Source of the DNA: Campylobacter concisus
GTDB lineage: Bacteria > Campylobacterota > Campylobacteria > Campylobacterales > Campylobacteraceae
Assembly (NCBI RefSeq): GCF_002913045.1
Contig: NZ_PPAF01000038.1
Coordinates: 124,001 to 188,000, forward strand
Direction: 5' to 3'
Length of the DNA: 64,000 bases
This document shows, one piece after another, positions 38,618 through 45,410 of this stretch. The position numbers and the translations under genes were made by a program. Position 1 is the stretch's first letter. Each line of letters opens with the position of its first letter. The notes under the pieces were generated by a model. That model was not told the origin of the DNA and ran no database searches. It worked only from the letters and a program-made list of their open reading frames with translations.

Positions 38618-39355
38618 TTACTGTGCTATCTCTTCGCTCCAGCTGATAACCTTTTTATATCCATTATCAAGCTCGAGTTTTTTATTGTTTTTAGCCAAAA
38701 TTTCACTAACGCCGTGGTAGAACACCTGTGGATTTGTATTTTTAGGGCTATCTATAACCATAGTCTCATGTGTGGCTAGAAATTTTCTAATATTTGAGTT
38801 AGGATCATTAAGATCGCCTATTATACGGCTACCGCCCACACAGCTCTCTACACATGCTGGCTGAAGCCCTGCTCTTAGTCTGTGGTCACAAAAGGTGCAT
38901 TTATCGGCCTTGTAGGTATGCAGGCTAAGATATCTTGCGTGATATGGACAGGCCTCTACGCAAAGCGCACAGCCTATGCACTCTTTTGCATCAATCTTTA
39001 CTATGCCATTACTTCTTTGATGGCTAGCACCAGTTGGACAAACGCTAATACAGGCTGGATTGTTGCAGTGGTTGCAAAGCCTTGGAAGTGACGCAATGAC
39101 TACCATTTTACCGCTTTTATCTCTTGCCTCATACTCGGAAACAATGGTTCTAAAAGCGCCTGGCTGAACGTCGTTTTCTAACATACAGCTCATAGTACAT
39201 GACTGACATCCAACACATCTTGTTAGATCTATAGCCATGCCGTAGCGAACATTACTACCGCTAAAGTCCTTTGGTGCAGCCTTTAGCGCGGTCGTAGCAA
39301 AAAATAATCCTGCAGCTGCAATGAAGCTGCGACGAGAATTTAAGGTCTGTTGCAT
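38618..39355 (-). CDS. ttrB: Tetrathionate reductase-like iron-sulfur subunit
   Basis: A 245-residue electron-transfer subunit with four [4Fe-4S] clusters: CVGCQSCTMSC, CNHCNNPACISVC, CIGCALCVEAC and CTFCDHRLRAGLQPACVESC. The N-terminus (SRRSFIAAAGLFFATTALKA) is Tat-like, so it is exported. Order B then A with 13 bases between them, and the sequence of cluster motifs, match the Ttr and Phs families. No gene for a quinol-oxidising membrane subunit (TtrC/NrfD-like) is next to it; the prophage begins about 150 bases upstream. Electrons may come from a c-type cytochrome or from a TtrC encoded elsewhere. Confidence 0.82.
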   Translation of the reverse strand: MQQTLNSRRSFIAAAGLFFATTALKAAPKDFSGSNVRYGMAIDLTRCVGCQSCTMSCMLENDVQPGAFRTIVSEYEARDKSGKMVVIASLPRLCNHCNNPACISVCPTGASHQRSNGIVKIDAKECIGCALCVEACPYHARYLSLHTYKADKCTFCDHRLRAGLQPACVESCVGGSRIIGDLNDPNSNIRKFLATHETMVIDSPKNTNPQVFYHGVSEILAKNNKKLELDNGYKKVISWSEEIAQ

Positions 39356-39604
39356 AAAATTCTCCTTTCTTTTTAGAATTTTTTCTTATTTTAACATAGT
39401 AAATATTTTTTCTAAAGTTTATTTTATATTTTTGCAAAATGTATTAAATTTTGAGAATTTTTATAGCACTTAAAAGATAGAATTTGGATAGTAAAATTTA
39501 GAAAGATGTAAAGTTATGTTAGATATCAAAGTTATAAAAAGGCATAGGAAAGTGCGATTAATTCGTAGTTAGAGTGAGTTTTGGTCAAAATCAAAGTGGC
39601 GAAA

Positions 39605-39650
39605 ATTTTTTTACATCACTTTACAAAAGCTTTACATCTTTTTACAAAGT
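39605..39650. promoter_or_regulatory. Array of four phased TTTACA motifs, candidate transposase end-binding sites
   Basis: TTTACA begins at 39610, 39620, 39631 and 39641, that is every 10 to 11 bases, in alternating versions TTTACATC and TTTACAAA. A reverse copy (GATGTAAAG) lies at 39505-39513. They lie between the last host gene and the 3' end of the repressor, where MuA sites L2 and L3 are found in Mu. The rest of 39356-39680 holds only AT-rich DNA and the ttrB promoter region. Confidence 0.45.
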
Positions 39651-39680
39651 CTTTTAAAAGCCGTTTAAATGGGCTTTAAA

Positions 39681-40436
39681 TCAAGATTTTTTCATATGTG
39701 ACACTACCCTACCCATTATGTGGCAACATTCTAAATCTTGTTTTTGTATGATAATGGGCTCATATTTTTTATTGTCCGAAAAAAGCGTTATGGCCTTTGT
39801 TGTTGGATTTTTCTCAATACGTTTTACATATAAGTCACCATCGTAGTTTATGATATATATACAACCACTTATAATGCCATTTTCGTTTTGCATAGGATTT
39901 ACAAAAAGGAGCTCTCCACTAGTTATAGTAGGCTCCATACTATCTCCACGAGCATTTATTATATGTATGCCCTTTATGCTCCCACTTATACGTAAAAACA
40001 TACGCAAAAAATCTTCATCAAAGTCCATGATCACCGGTGCCTCATCGTAGTTTATCATTCCCCCACCAGCACTAGCATACGTATCTTCAAAATATGGTAT
40101 AGATATAGTTTTTATATCTTTTTGTGAGTTTTTAAGGTTTGTAGGACTTATGGACAAATTTTTAGACTTACGAACTAAATTTTTATTACTTATGGACAAA
40201 TTTTCATTTTCACTTATGGACTTACTTATGGACAAATTTTCATTGGCTAATTCTGAAACACTAATACGAAAAGCATTGGCTAATTTTTTTAAATTTTCAT
40301 TCGTAGGATTTTTGTTACCTGTCTTTCCTTCATATAATTGGATAGTAGATTTTCCAATACCTGATTTATTAGCTAAATCCTCTTGTGTCCAACCATTTTC
40401 TGAACGTAAAAATTTAATTTTTTGTGCTAAATCCAT
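39681..40436 (-). CDS. Prophage repressor, XRE helix-turn-helix with S24 peptidase domain
   Basis: A 251-residue CI-like repressor. The N-terminal HTH (about 5-60: LRSENGWTQEDLANKSGIGK) would bind operators such as the palindrome at 40455. The C-terminal S24 domain has cleavage site YASAGGG near residue 125, nucleophile serine in ARGDSMEPTI and lysine in LYVKRIEK, so RecA-driven autocleavage and SOS induction are expected. The linker (about 68-112) is built of repeated NENLSIS, NKNL and KNLSIS units. The gene points toward the left end, opposite to the transposase, as the c repressor does in Mu. AAGGA precedes the ATG. Confidence 0.9.
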   Translation of the reverse strand: MDLAQKIKFLRSENGWTQEDLANKSGIGKSTIQLYEGKTGNKNPTNENLKKLANAFRISVSELANENLSISKSISENENLSISNKNLVRKSKNLSISPTNLKNSQKDIKTISIPYFEDTYASAGGGMINYDEAPVIMDFDEDFLRMFLRISGSIKGIHIINARGDSMEPTITSGELLFVNPMQNENGIISGCIYIINYDGDLYVKRIEKNPTTKAITLFSDNKKYEPIIIQKQDLECCHIMGRVVSHMKKS

Positions 40437-40445
40437 AAAAAGTCC

Positions 40446-40475
40446 TTGACAACACCTAATATATTAGGCTATAAT
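40446..40475 (+). promoter_or_regulatory. Consensus sigma-70 promoter with palindromic operator
   Basis: TTGACA (40446-40451) and TATAAT (40470-40475) with 18 bases between; both hexamers are perfect, which is rare in Campylobacter. The spacer carries the perfect 14-bp palindrome CCTAATATATTAGG (40455-40468). The repressor starts ten bases to the left on the other strand, so binding here would block the rightward promoter and probably also the repressor's own. Confidence 0.82.
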
Positions 40476-40572
40476 TCAAAATGTATTTGGAAAAATATTA
40501 CTTTAAAAAAAGTAAAAAGTTTCTAAAAGGTTCTTTTAAAATTTTATTGTTGAGATGAATATAGGAGCAAAA

Positions 40573-40638
40573 ATGGATGAATTGATGCTTTTTATGGCTT
40601 TTATGCTATTTGGCTGGATATTTTTATTTGATGAATAG
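40573..40638 (+). CDS. 21-residue hydrophobic peptide
   Basis: A tiny ORF with AGGAG seven bases before its ATG. It encodes a membrane-spanning peptide with acidic ends (MDELMLFMAFMLFGWIFLF then DE). It lies about 90 bases downstream of the consensus promoter and its stop overlaps the first bases of a strong hairpin, so it forms a small transcription unit. It could be a type I toxin-like, signalling or lysis-inhibiting peptide; no family is recognised. Confidence 0.45.
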   Translation: MDELMLFMAFMLFGWIFLFDE

Positions 40639-40664
40639 CTCCTTGCTTTGTAGAGCAAGGAGCT
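40637..40664 (+). terminator. Strong 11-bp hairpin behind the small peptide
   Basis: AGCTCCTTGCT (40637-40647) and AGCAAGGAGCT (40654-40664) pair perfectly around a 6-base loop. There is no T run on either side, so it may stabilise a short RNA or end it with Rho help. It begins inside the stop codon of the 21-residue peptide. Confidence 0.55.
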
Positions 40665-40678
40665 GTAAGAATGAGTGG

Positions 40679-40888
40679 CTACTTTTTGTCCTTCTTATAA
40701 ACAGTAGCATTTGTTTCGCTGCTTGGTTTTGGTTTTTTGCTTGCAGTAATAGAAATGCTACCACTTTTTCTGATTTCAACACTCTCGTTAAGGCTTTCTT
40801 TGTTGACTTTTACTTGATTGTTGGTGCTTAGAAACATCTTAGTTGCGTCGTTGCCATCAGATTCTACTGGTGGTTTATCATCAGCCAT
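40679..40888 (-). CDS. Possible internal in-frame product of the membrane protein gene
   Basis: In the same frame as the 258-residue gene, ATG at 40888 follows AAAGGAGG by seven bases, the strongest ribosome binding site of the region. It would give MADDKPPVESDGNDATKMFL and on to the shared C-terminus, 69 hydrophilic residues with no membrane segment. Either the membrane part and the tail are two genes fused in frame, or the gene makes a long and a short form. Confidence 0.5.
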   Translation of the reverse strand: MADDKPPVESDGNDATKMFLSTNNQVKVNKESLNESVEIRKSGSISITASKKPKPSSETNATVYKKDKK

Positions 40889-41455
40889 AGTTTTTACCTC
40901 CTTTCTATAATTTGTATAAAAATAGTTATATGATATATGAGCTGTAGTTAAGGCAAAAAATAAAAAGGATAAAAATAGAAAAGCAGCTCCCCATCTAATA
41001 AGGGAGGCTCTAAAACTAACTATTTTAGAGTTAAAGTCAAAGGCTTCTTTGGTGTCTTTTATACAATTTATAAGCCCTTGAGCATAGCCCCATTTATCAT
41101 TCTTGATATTGGCAATAGTTTTTGGCTCAAAGTATATAAACAGTTTTTCCTTATTGTGATATAGAGCAAAAAGCAAAATACCCATTGATATAACACAAGG
41201 TAAGAGAGTTATAAATAGTTCAAATAGAACAAAAGATGTTATCAGTTTTTCCTTGACAAAGAAAAAGCATATACCAAGAATGAAAGTATTAAGCCATAAA
41301 TATGTTTTTATGAGATTTTTTTGAGTTGGTATGATACTTGTAAGTATAATGTCATAATCTTTCCTAATAGAGTCGTAGCTTAACTTTAGGTTACTTTCAT
41401 AGTTTTTTACTATAAAGCTATCATCTTTTTTCTTTCTTAGTGTGTCTTTATACAT
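40679..41455 (-). CDS. Prophage membrane protein of unknown function
   Basis: A 258-residue protein with a soluble N-terminus, two hydrophobic segments near residues 50-105 (LWLNTFILGICFFFV and LFELFITLLPCVISMGILLF), a soluble stretch, one more helix (WGAAFLFLSFLFFALTTAHI) near 165, and a charged C-terminal tail. I do not recognise the family. It lies between the repressor region and the transposase on the minus strand, a spot where Mu-like phages carry accessory genes such as superinfection exclusion. An internal ATG at 40888 has a perfect AAAGGAGG site, so a second, soluble 69-residue product is likely. Confidence 0.65.
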   Translation of the reverse strand: MYKDTLRKKKDDSFIVKNYESNLKLSYDSIRKDYDIILTSIIPTQKNLIKTYLWLNTFILGICFFFVKEKLITSFVLFELFITLLPCVISMGILLFALYHNKEKLFIYFEPKTIANIKNDKWGYAQGLINCIKDTKEAFDFNSKIVSFRASLIRWGAAFLFLSFLFFALTTAHISYNYFYTNYRKEVKTMADDKPPVESDGNDATKMFLSTNNQVKVNKESLNESVEIRKSGSISITASKKPKPSSETNATVYKKDKK

Positions 41456-41521
41456 CTTTGCTCCTTTTAACTCATCTTAATAATGAAATTATATAAAAAT
41501 TTAAAATAAAGGAGTGAAAAA

Positions 41522-41692
41522 ATGAGAGCATATAGGGTCAAGCAAGTGACAAGAGAGGTAAAACAGAAGCTAAAGCACGACCTCAAGGACTATTGTGAGA
41601 TGAGAGGACTTAGTCTTAGTAGCCTTTATAAAGGTTTTGTGAGCCAAAAGGCTAAAAAAATACTAGAGAAAGATGGAATAAAGGTAGCCTAA
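41522..41692 (+). CDS. Small basic protein upstream of the transposase
   Basis: A 56-residue protein starting MRAYRVKQVTREVKQKLKHD, then a helix-rich segment RGLSLSSLYKGFVSQKAKKI. Its size, charge and helix pattern suggest a small DNA-binding regulator, in the place of Ner in Mu, but no family is certain. AAAGGAG precedes the ATG and its stop directly abuts the transposase start. It is too short to be called easily by size filters. Confidence 0.6.
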   Translation: MRAYRVKQVTREVKQKLKHDLKDYCEMRGLSLSSLYKGFVSQKAKKILEKDGIKVA

Positions 41693-44152
41693 ATGTGGGT
41701 AAATTCAAGGGTTGCAGCTGAAATTTTAGCTATAAAATATGATGCTTTGGTAAAAGCAGTAAAAAGAGCTGAAAAATCAGGCAAAAAATTTTGCTGTATA
41801 AAGCCTAATATATTAGGTTTTATGTATATAGACGGCATTGGTCGTGGCGGCAAAACCCTTCGAATAGATATAGACGAGAGAATTTACCCAGAGATCGTAG
41901 AGAGGATCAGTAAAACAAGAGAAGGAGAGAGCTATGACGTGCCTTACAATGCAGCAAGTGGAGCGAAGTCAGGCAAAGGGGCTAGCGCTAATGATGAGAG
42001 ATGTATCAGCACAGGACGTGCCAGAGCAGATGAGCTGGGCGGAAGAGATGGAGCTAATGCAAAGGGCGATAGAAGAGCAAGCAATGGAGCAAAAGAGGCA
42101 GGAGATAAAAGCAAAGAGAGCGCTGGAAGAATTTGTGATGAAGATGCAAGAGATGGGCTTTGTGATAAGAGTAACAAAACACGGAATATATGGATACAAG
42201 AGGAGGTAAAAAGAGATGAACAATGTGGCAATGATAGTAATGGCTATGTACTTGCTATATCTTGTAGTAATGATAAGCTAGAGAATATAGATAATGGCAA
42301 TGGCTGCGCTGCTACTGGCACCATGTATGGTAGCAGCGCTAATAATAGCGGCAACTCTTTAGCAAATTTGCCGCTAATAGCAACTTGTAGCGATGAAAAA
42401 AGAGCTGATGCACTATGTAAGCGTGCAATAGTTTTGGAGTGGGATAAGGCAAAAGGGAAGATAGATGAGAGTAGTTTTATAGAGTTTTTAAACACAAACA
42501 ATAAATACCCTATAAAAGTAAGCTCAAATAAGCTTTATGACTGGCAAAGAAAATTTAAAAAGGGTGGCTTAGATGCACTTGTGGATAGCAGGAGCAACAA
42601 TAAGACTTTAAAGCTAGAAGAGCTTGGGCTTAGCAAAAAATGTGAAGAGCTAATAAAGTCTTGCGTTGGTAAAGGTGGAATAAATATAACAAACATCCAT
42701 AAGATGCTTAACTACTACTATACAACTTCACAGATCGGTGAGCTAAGTTTTGATGAGTTTTTAGCCAAAAAAGATGAGTGTGTGAGCTATGAGGTGGTAA
42801 ATAGGTATGTAAATAACTACCTAAAGAAAAACAAACTTCTTAAAAATCTCATACTTTACGGCGAAGATGGCGTTATAGGCAGACAAATGCCAGCACTTGG
42901 AGTGAGCAACTGGGCAGTAAGAACGATAAATGAAGTCGTTGAAATAGATGCTAGCCCACTTGACATGATATGTAATGCCAGTGATATATGCAAGAGCATA
43001 GGATATGAGGCTGTAAATAATATCTTTTCAAGCAAAGAGGAGTTTGAGAGCTACGTAAGGCAGTGGCAAAAACGCTATACGATCATAGCACTAATCGATA
43101 CCTACTCAGGAGTGGCAAGCTTTCATATAAGCGATAGCGAAAATAGCCTAGCAATAGCAAGAGCTGTGGCTAAATACATAATAAGGTATGGCAAGCCAAA
43201 AACTATAAAGGGCGATAATGGTAAGGCCTTTAAGAGTGAATATATGAGCTCGGTTCTTGGTTCGCTTGAGATACGCTATGAGGCCGTTAGAGCATATAGT
43301 GGTTGGTTAAAACCTTATGTAGAGAGAAATTTTAGAGCGCTTCAACATAGTTTTAGTGAAAATTTAGCCGGATATATCGGACATAACATAACTGAGAGAC
43401 AAGCGATAGAGTTTTTCTACTCTAAAAAAGAGAGACGCCTTAAAAAGGGCGTAAAAACTAATATAGCAAAACTAAAAGAGCTTAGCGAAGTGCAAGAGCT
43501 TATGGATCTTTACGCTGAAAATTTCTTAAACGCACGCTACCTAGAGCGCCTTAATAAAACATGCAACGAAGCATATAACGAAAAGATAAACGATGCTGTG
43601 GCTATGGACGCAATAAGTCTTAGTGCAAGACTTAGTAAAAAAGAGCTAAAGCATGTGAGTAAAAAGGGAGTAAGCGTGGGTGGCGTGAATTTTTATAACG
43701 CTCAGATGTTTGGGTATGAGCGAGTTACCATCCGAGAAAACATAGACAACATAAATGAGTGTTTTGTTTGGGATGAGGATGATAAGAATTTCATAGGCGT
43801 GGCAAATGTTCTTGATATGGATGAGGGCGTAAGTATTGAGGAAGCAAAAGCAGCTAGAAAGCTCTTTAGCAAACGCTTGCATGATATAAAAGCTGATGCT
43901 AGCGAGGCAAGAGATAAGAGCCAAGAAGAGTTTAAACAAATGGTCATGAGCTTTGAAGCCAAAAGAGCACTAAAGCCTGAGCTAAAGGGCGTAAATAATG
44001 AGAGCAAAGAGATCGAAGCAGCACAAAAAAGCAGCCGATCACTAATCAAAAATAGAGCTCTTGATAATGAGCTTTTGGCTGTAGCCGGCAGTGATGTAAA
44101 AAAAGAGAAAAAGATAAAAAGTTGGCAAGAAATAGTCAATGAAAATAACTAA
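41693..44152 (+). CDS. Mu-type DDE transposase (MuA-like)
   Basis: An 819-residue transposase that cuts phage ends and joins them to target DNA. The N-terminal 80 residues (MWVNSRVAAEILAIKYDALV) form the Mu DNA-binding winged helix. After a very long low-complexity linker (about 83-240) comes the second DNA-binding part (RAIVLEWDKAKGKIDESSFI, SSNKLYDWQRKFKKGGLDAL). The catalytic core has D419 (VVEIDASPLD), D508 (KGDNGKAF) and E544 (KPYVERNF), a D-D-35-E triad. The C-terminal 150 residues are basic and helical, probably for MuB contact. It is followed by the MuB gene with an 11-base gap. The linker overlaps several small ORFs in another frame. Confidence 0.9.
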   Translation: MWVNSRVAAEILAIKYDALVKAVKRAEKSGKKFCCIKPNILGFMYIDGIGRGGKTLRIDIDERIYPEIVERISKTREGESYDVPYNAASGAKSGKGASANDERCISTGRARADELGGRDGANAKGDRRASNGAKEAGDKSKESAGRICDEDARDGLCDKSNKTRNIWIQEEVKRDEQCGNDSNGYVLAISCSNDKLENIDNGNGCAATGTMYGSSANNSGNSLANLPLIATCSDEKRADALCKRAIVLEWDKAKGKIDESSFIEFLNTNNKYPIKVSSNKLYDWQRKFKKGGLDALVDSRSNNKTLKLEELGLSKKCEELIKSCVGKGGINITNIHKMLNYYYTTSQIGELSFDEFLAKKDECVSYEVVNRYVNNYLKKNKLLKNLILYGEDGVIGRQMPALGVSNWAVRTINEVVEIDASPLDMICNASDICKSIGYEAVNNIFSSKEEFESYVRQWQKRYTIIALIDTYSGVASFHISDSENSLAIARAVAKYIIRYGKPKTIKGDNGKAFKSEYMSSVLGSLEIRYEAVRAYSGWLKPYVERNFRALQHSFSENLAGYIGHNITERQAIEFFYSKKERRLKKGVKTNIAKLKELSEVQELMDLYAENFLNARYLERLNKTCNEAYNEKINDAVAMDAISLSARLSKKELKHVSKKGVSVGGVNFYNAQMFGYERVTIRENIDNINECFVWDEDDKNFIGVANVLDMDEGVSIEEAKAARKLFSKRLHDIKADASEARDKSQEEFKQMVMSFEAKRALKPELKGVNNESKEIEAAQKSSRSLIKNRALDNELLAVAGSDVKKEKKIKSWQEIVNENN
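41804..41817. promoter_or_regulatory. Second copy of the 14-bp palindrome, inside muA
   Basis: CCTAATATATTAGG is identical to the operator at 40455-40468. It lies 111 bases into the transposase gene. A repressor bound here would block elongation or take part in looping. Confidence 0.6.
41934..42209 (+). CDS. Overlapping 91-residue ORF nested in muA
   Basis: In the frame different from muA, ATG follows AAGGAGAG by five bases. The 91 residues look like a real soluble helical protein (EEMELMQRAIEEQAMEQKRQ, then FVMKMQEMGFVIRVTKHGIY) and contain two methionine- and glutamate-rich helices. In the muA frame the same bases give a glycine-, alanine- and aspartate-rich, disordered sequence. Either the phage uses both frames, or this was a separate gene that became joined to muA. 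No family recognised. Confidence 0.5.
   Translation: MTCLTMQQVERSQAKGLALMMRDVSAQDVPEQMSWAEEMELMQRAIEEQAMEQKRQEIKAKRALEEFVMKMQEMGFVIRVTKHGIYGYKRR
42216..42281 (+). CDS. Nested 21-residue membrane peptide
   Basis: Same alternative frame, seven bases after the previous stop, with AGGAGG nine bases before ATG. It encodes MNNVAMIVMAMYLLYLVVMIS, a single hydrophobic helix. The good ribosome binding site and the chain of consecutive starts in one frame are the support. Confidence 0.4.
   Translation: MNNVAMIVMAMYLLYLVVMIS
42294..42362 (+). CDS. Nested 22-residue membrane peptide
   Basis: Same frame again, 12 bases after the previous stop. The product (MAMAALLLAPCMVAALIIAA then TL) is a second hydrophobic helix. 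It has no obvious Shine-Dalgarno sequence, so it might depend on coupling to the peptide before it. Confidence 0.3.
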   Translation: MAMAALLLAPCMVAALIIAATL

Positions 44153-44163
44153 AAGGAGTAGTA

Positions 44164-45033
44164 ATGAGTGAAAATATAAAAAAGCTAGATGAATTTTTAT
44201 CTAGTAACAACATAAGTGCATCAGCACTTGCACGTGCAATAGGAGTGAGTGCATCGCTAATAAGCCAACTTCGTGCCGGAAGTTATAAGGGCGATAGCGA
44301 TGCAGTAAATGCAAAAATCAATGCTTACATCGATAATTTTAACAAAAAAGCTAAGAATTTTCACGCAAACGCAAAAGAAAATGAGTTTTACGTAACTAGC
44401 GATGTAAAGATGGCAAATTTCATCATAAGTGAGGCGATAGCCGAAAAAGAGATAGGGCTAATATATGGCTTTGCTGGAAGTGGCAAGACAACAGTTTTGA
44501 AAGAATTTGCCAAGAATAATCCAAATGTGGTTTTGATAGAGGCAACTTGTCACACGAGCGCTAAGGTTTTGCTTGAAGATCTATGCGAGGCTTTAAAGAT
44601 CGATGCTAGTGGTGGGCTAAGCACAAAGCTAAAGGCGGTAGCAAGGTTTTTAAAGAGTAGCGATAAGGTGATAATGGTAGATGAGGCGGAGCATCTACCG
44701 CTAAAGGCTCTTGAAGATCTAAGAAGAATTTATGACTTCTCACGCACTCCGCTAATACTTTGTGGCACAGAGATACTACTAAAAAATCTAATGGGTAAAA
44801 ACAAGGAGCTAAGACAGCTTTTTAGCCGAATTTGTGGCAAATGGTGCATGCAAGGGCTTAGCAAAGATGAGTGTGAGAAGATCTATACAAAAGAGATATT
44901 TCCCTACTGCAAAGGTAACTTTAGAAGCAGTGCAAAGCTATATAAAAAGGCTTTGAGGCTAGCTGAGCTAAATGGATGCCTTGTTGATGAGAGTGTCGTT
45001 GCTAGGGCACTTGATATGGTTATCTTGGGATAG
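44164..45033 (+). CDS. MuB-like AAA+ transposition ATPase
   Basis: Binds target DNA and stimulates the transposase. The 289 residues have an N-terminal helix-turn-helix (SSNNISASALARAIGVSASL, about 12-40), Walker A LIYGFAGSGKTTVLKEF near residue 100, Walker B KVIMVDEAEHLPLKALEDL near 168, and a C-terminal helical domain. RQLFSRI with its arginine is the likely sensor or finger region. Gap to the transposase is 11 bases with AAGGAG in it, so both are expressed together. Confidence 0.92.
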   Translation: MSENIKKLDEFLSSNNISASALARAIGVSASLISQLRAGSYKGDSDAVNAKINAYIDNFNKKAKNFHANAKENEFYVTSDVKMANFIISEAIAEKEIGLIYGFAGSGKTTVLKEFAKNNPNVVLIEATCHTSAKVLLEDLCEALKIDASGGLSTKLKAVARFLKSSDKVIMVDEAEHLPLKALEDLRRIYDFSRTPLILCGTEILLKNLMGKNKELRQLFSRICGKWCMQGLSKDECEKIYTKEIFPYCKGNFRSSAKLYKKALRLAELNGCLVDESVVARALDMVILG

Positions 45034-45037
45034 AAAA

Positions 45038-45235
45038 ATGACACTAAAAGAGATAGCTTTGGTACTAAATCTAAGCGTAGAGCAAGTGCGTAGAATAGAA
45101 AAAGGCGCGCTTTTAAAGCTATCTCACCCAAGAAATTTTAAAAAATGGCAAGAGATAAGAGAGCTTATGGCTTTGCTTGAAGAGCGTAAGGCAAAAAGCG
45201 ATAGCGATGAGATATATCAAGGCATAAAAGCATAA
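45038..45235 (+). CDS. Small sigma region 4-like helix-turn-helix protein
   Basis: A 65-residue protein whose core, LKEIALVLNLSVEQVRRIEK with GALLKL after it, reproduces the helix-turn-helix of sigma-70 region 4.2. The rest is a charged helix. Start at 45038, five bases after the MuB stop; earlier in-frame starts would run through the muB gene. It may be a phage regulator that acts on RNA polymerase or on -35 elements. No sigma region 2 is present. Confidence 0.7.
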   Translation: MTLKEIALVLNLSVEQVRRIEKGALLKLSHPRNFKKWQEIRELMALLEERKAKSDSDEIYQGIKA

Positions 45236-45245
45236 GGAGAGAGCC

Positions 45246-45353
45246 ATGATAAAGGGAATGTTTGCATCTTACTCAAAGAAATTTTACGAAGTAAGAGGCT
45301 TATATATCTATGTGAAAGATAGTGATTTTGTAGTTGATACTTTAAGTATTTGA
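45246..45353 (+). CDS. 35-residue phage peptide
   Basis: Starts MIKGMFASYSKKFYEVRGLY and ends DFVVDTLSI, with GGAGAG upstream of the ATG. It is short and not recognised, but it fits tightly in the early operon and is followed by a terminator. Confidence 0.45.
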   Translation: MIKGMFASYSKKFYEVRGLYIYVKDSDFVVDTLSI

Positions 45354-45359
45354 TTTTAC

Positions 45360-45386
45360 AAAGCCCTTAATAGAGGGCTTTTTTAA
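45360..45386 (+). terminator. Terminator in the early phage operon
   Basis: AAGCCCT (45361-45367) and AGGGCTT (45374-45380), six-base loop, followed by TTTTT. A classical intrinsic terminator after the 35-residue gene. Confidence 0.8.
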
Positions 45387-45410
45387 GTCAAAATTTTACA
45401 AAGGAGATAA

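Noticed and set aside
41944-42231. Minus-strand ORF of 95 codons opposite the muA linker
   Set aside because: Serine-, leucine- and proline-rich composition typical of an antisense shadow, and no ribosome binding site.
42393-42431. Twelve-codon ORF continuing the nested series in muA
   Set aside because: No ribosome binding site and too short to support.
43702-44139. Minus-strand ORF of 145 codons inside muA
   Set aside because: Shadow of the transposase C-terminus: serine- and leucine-rich and without start signals.
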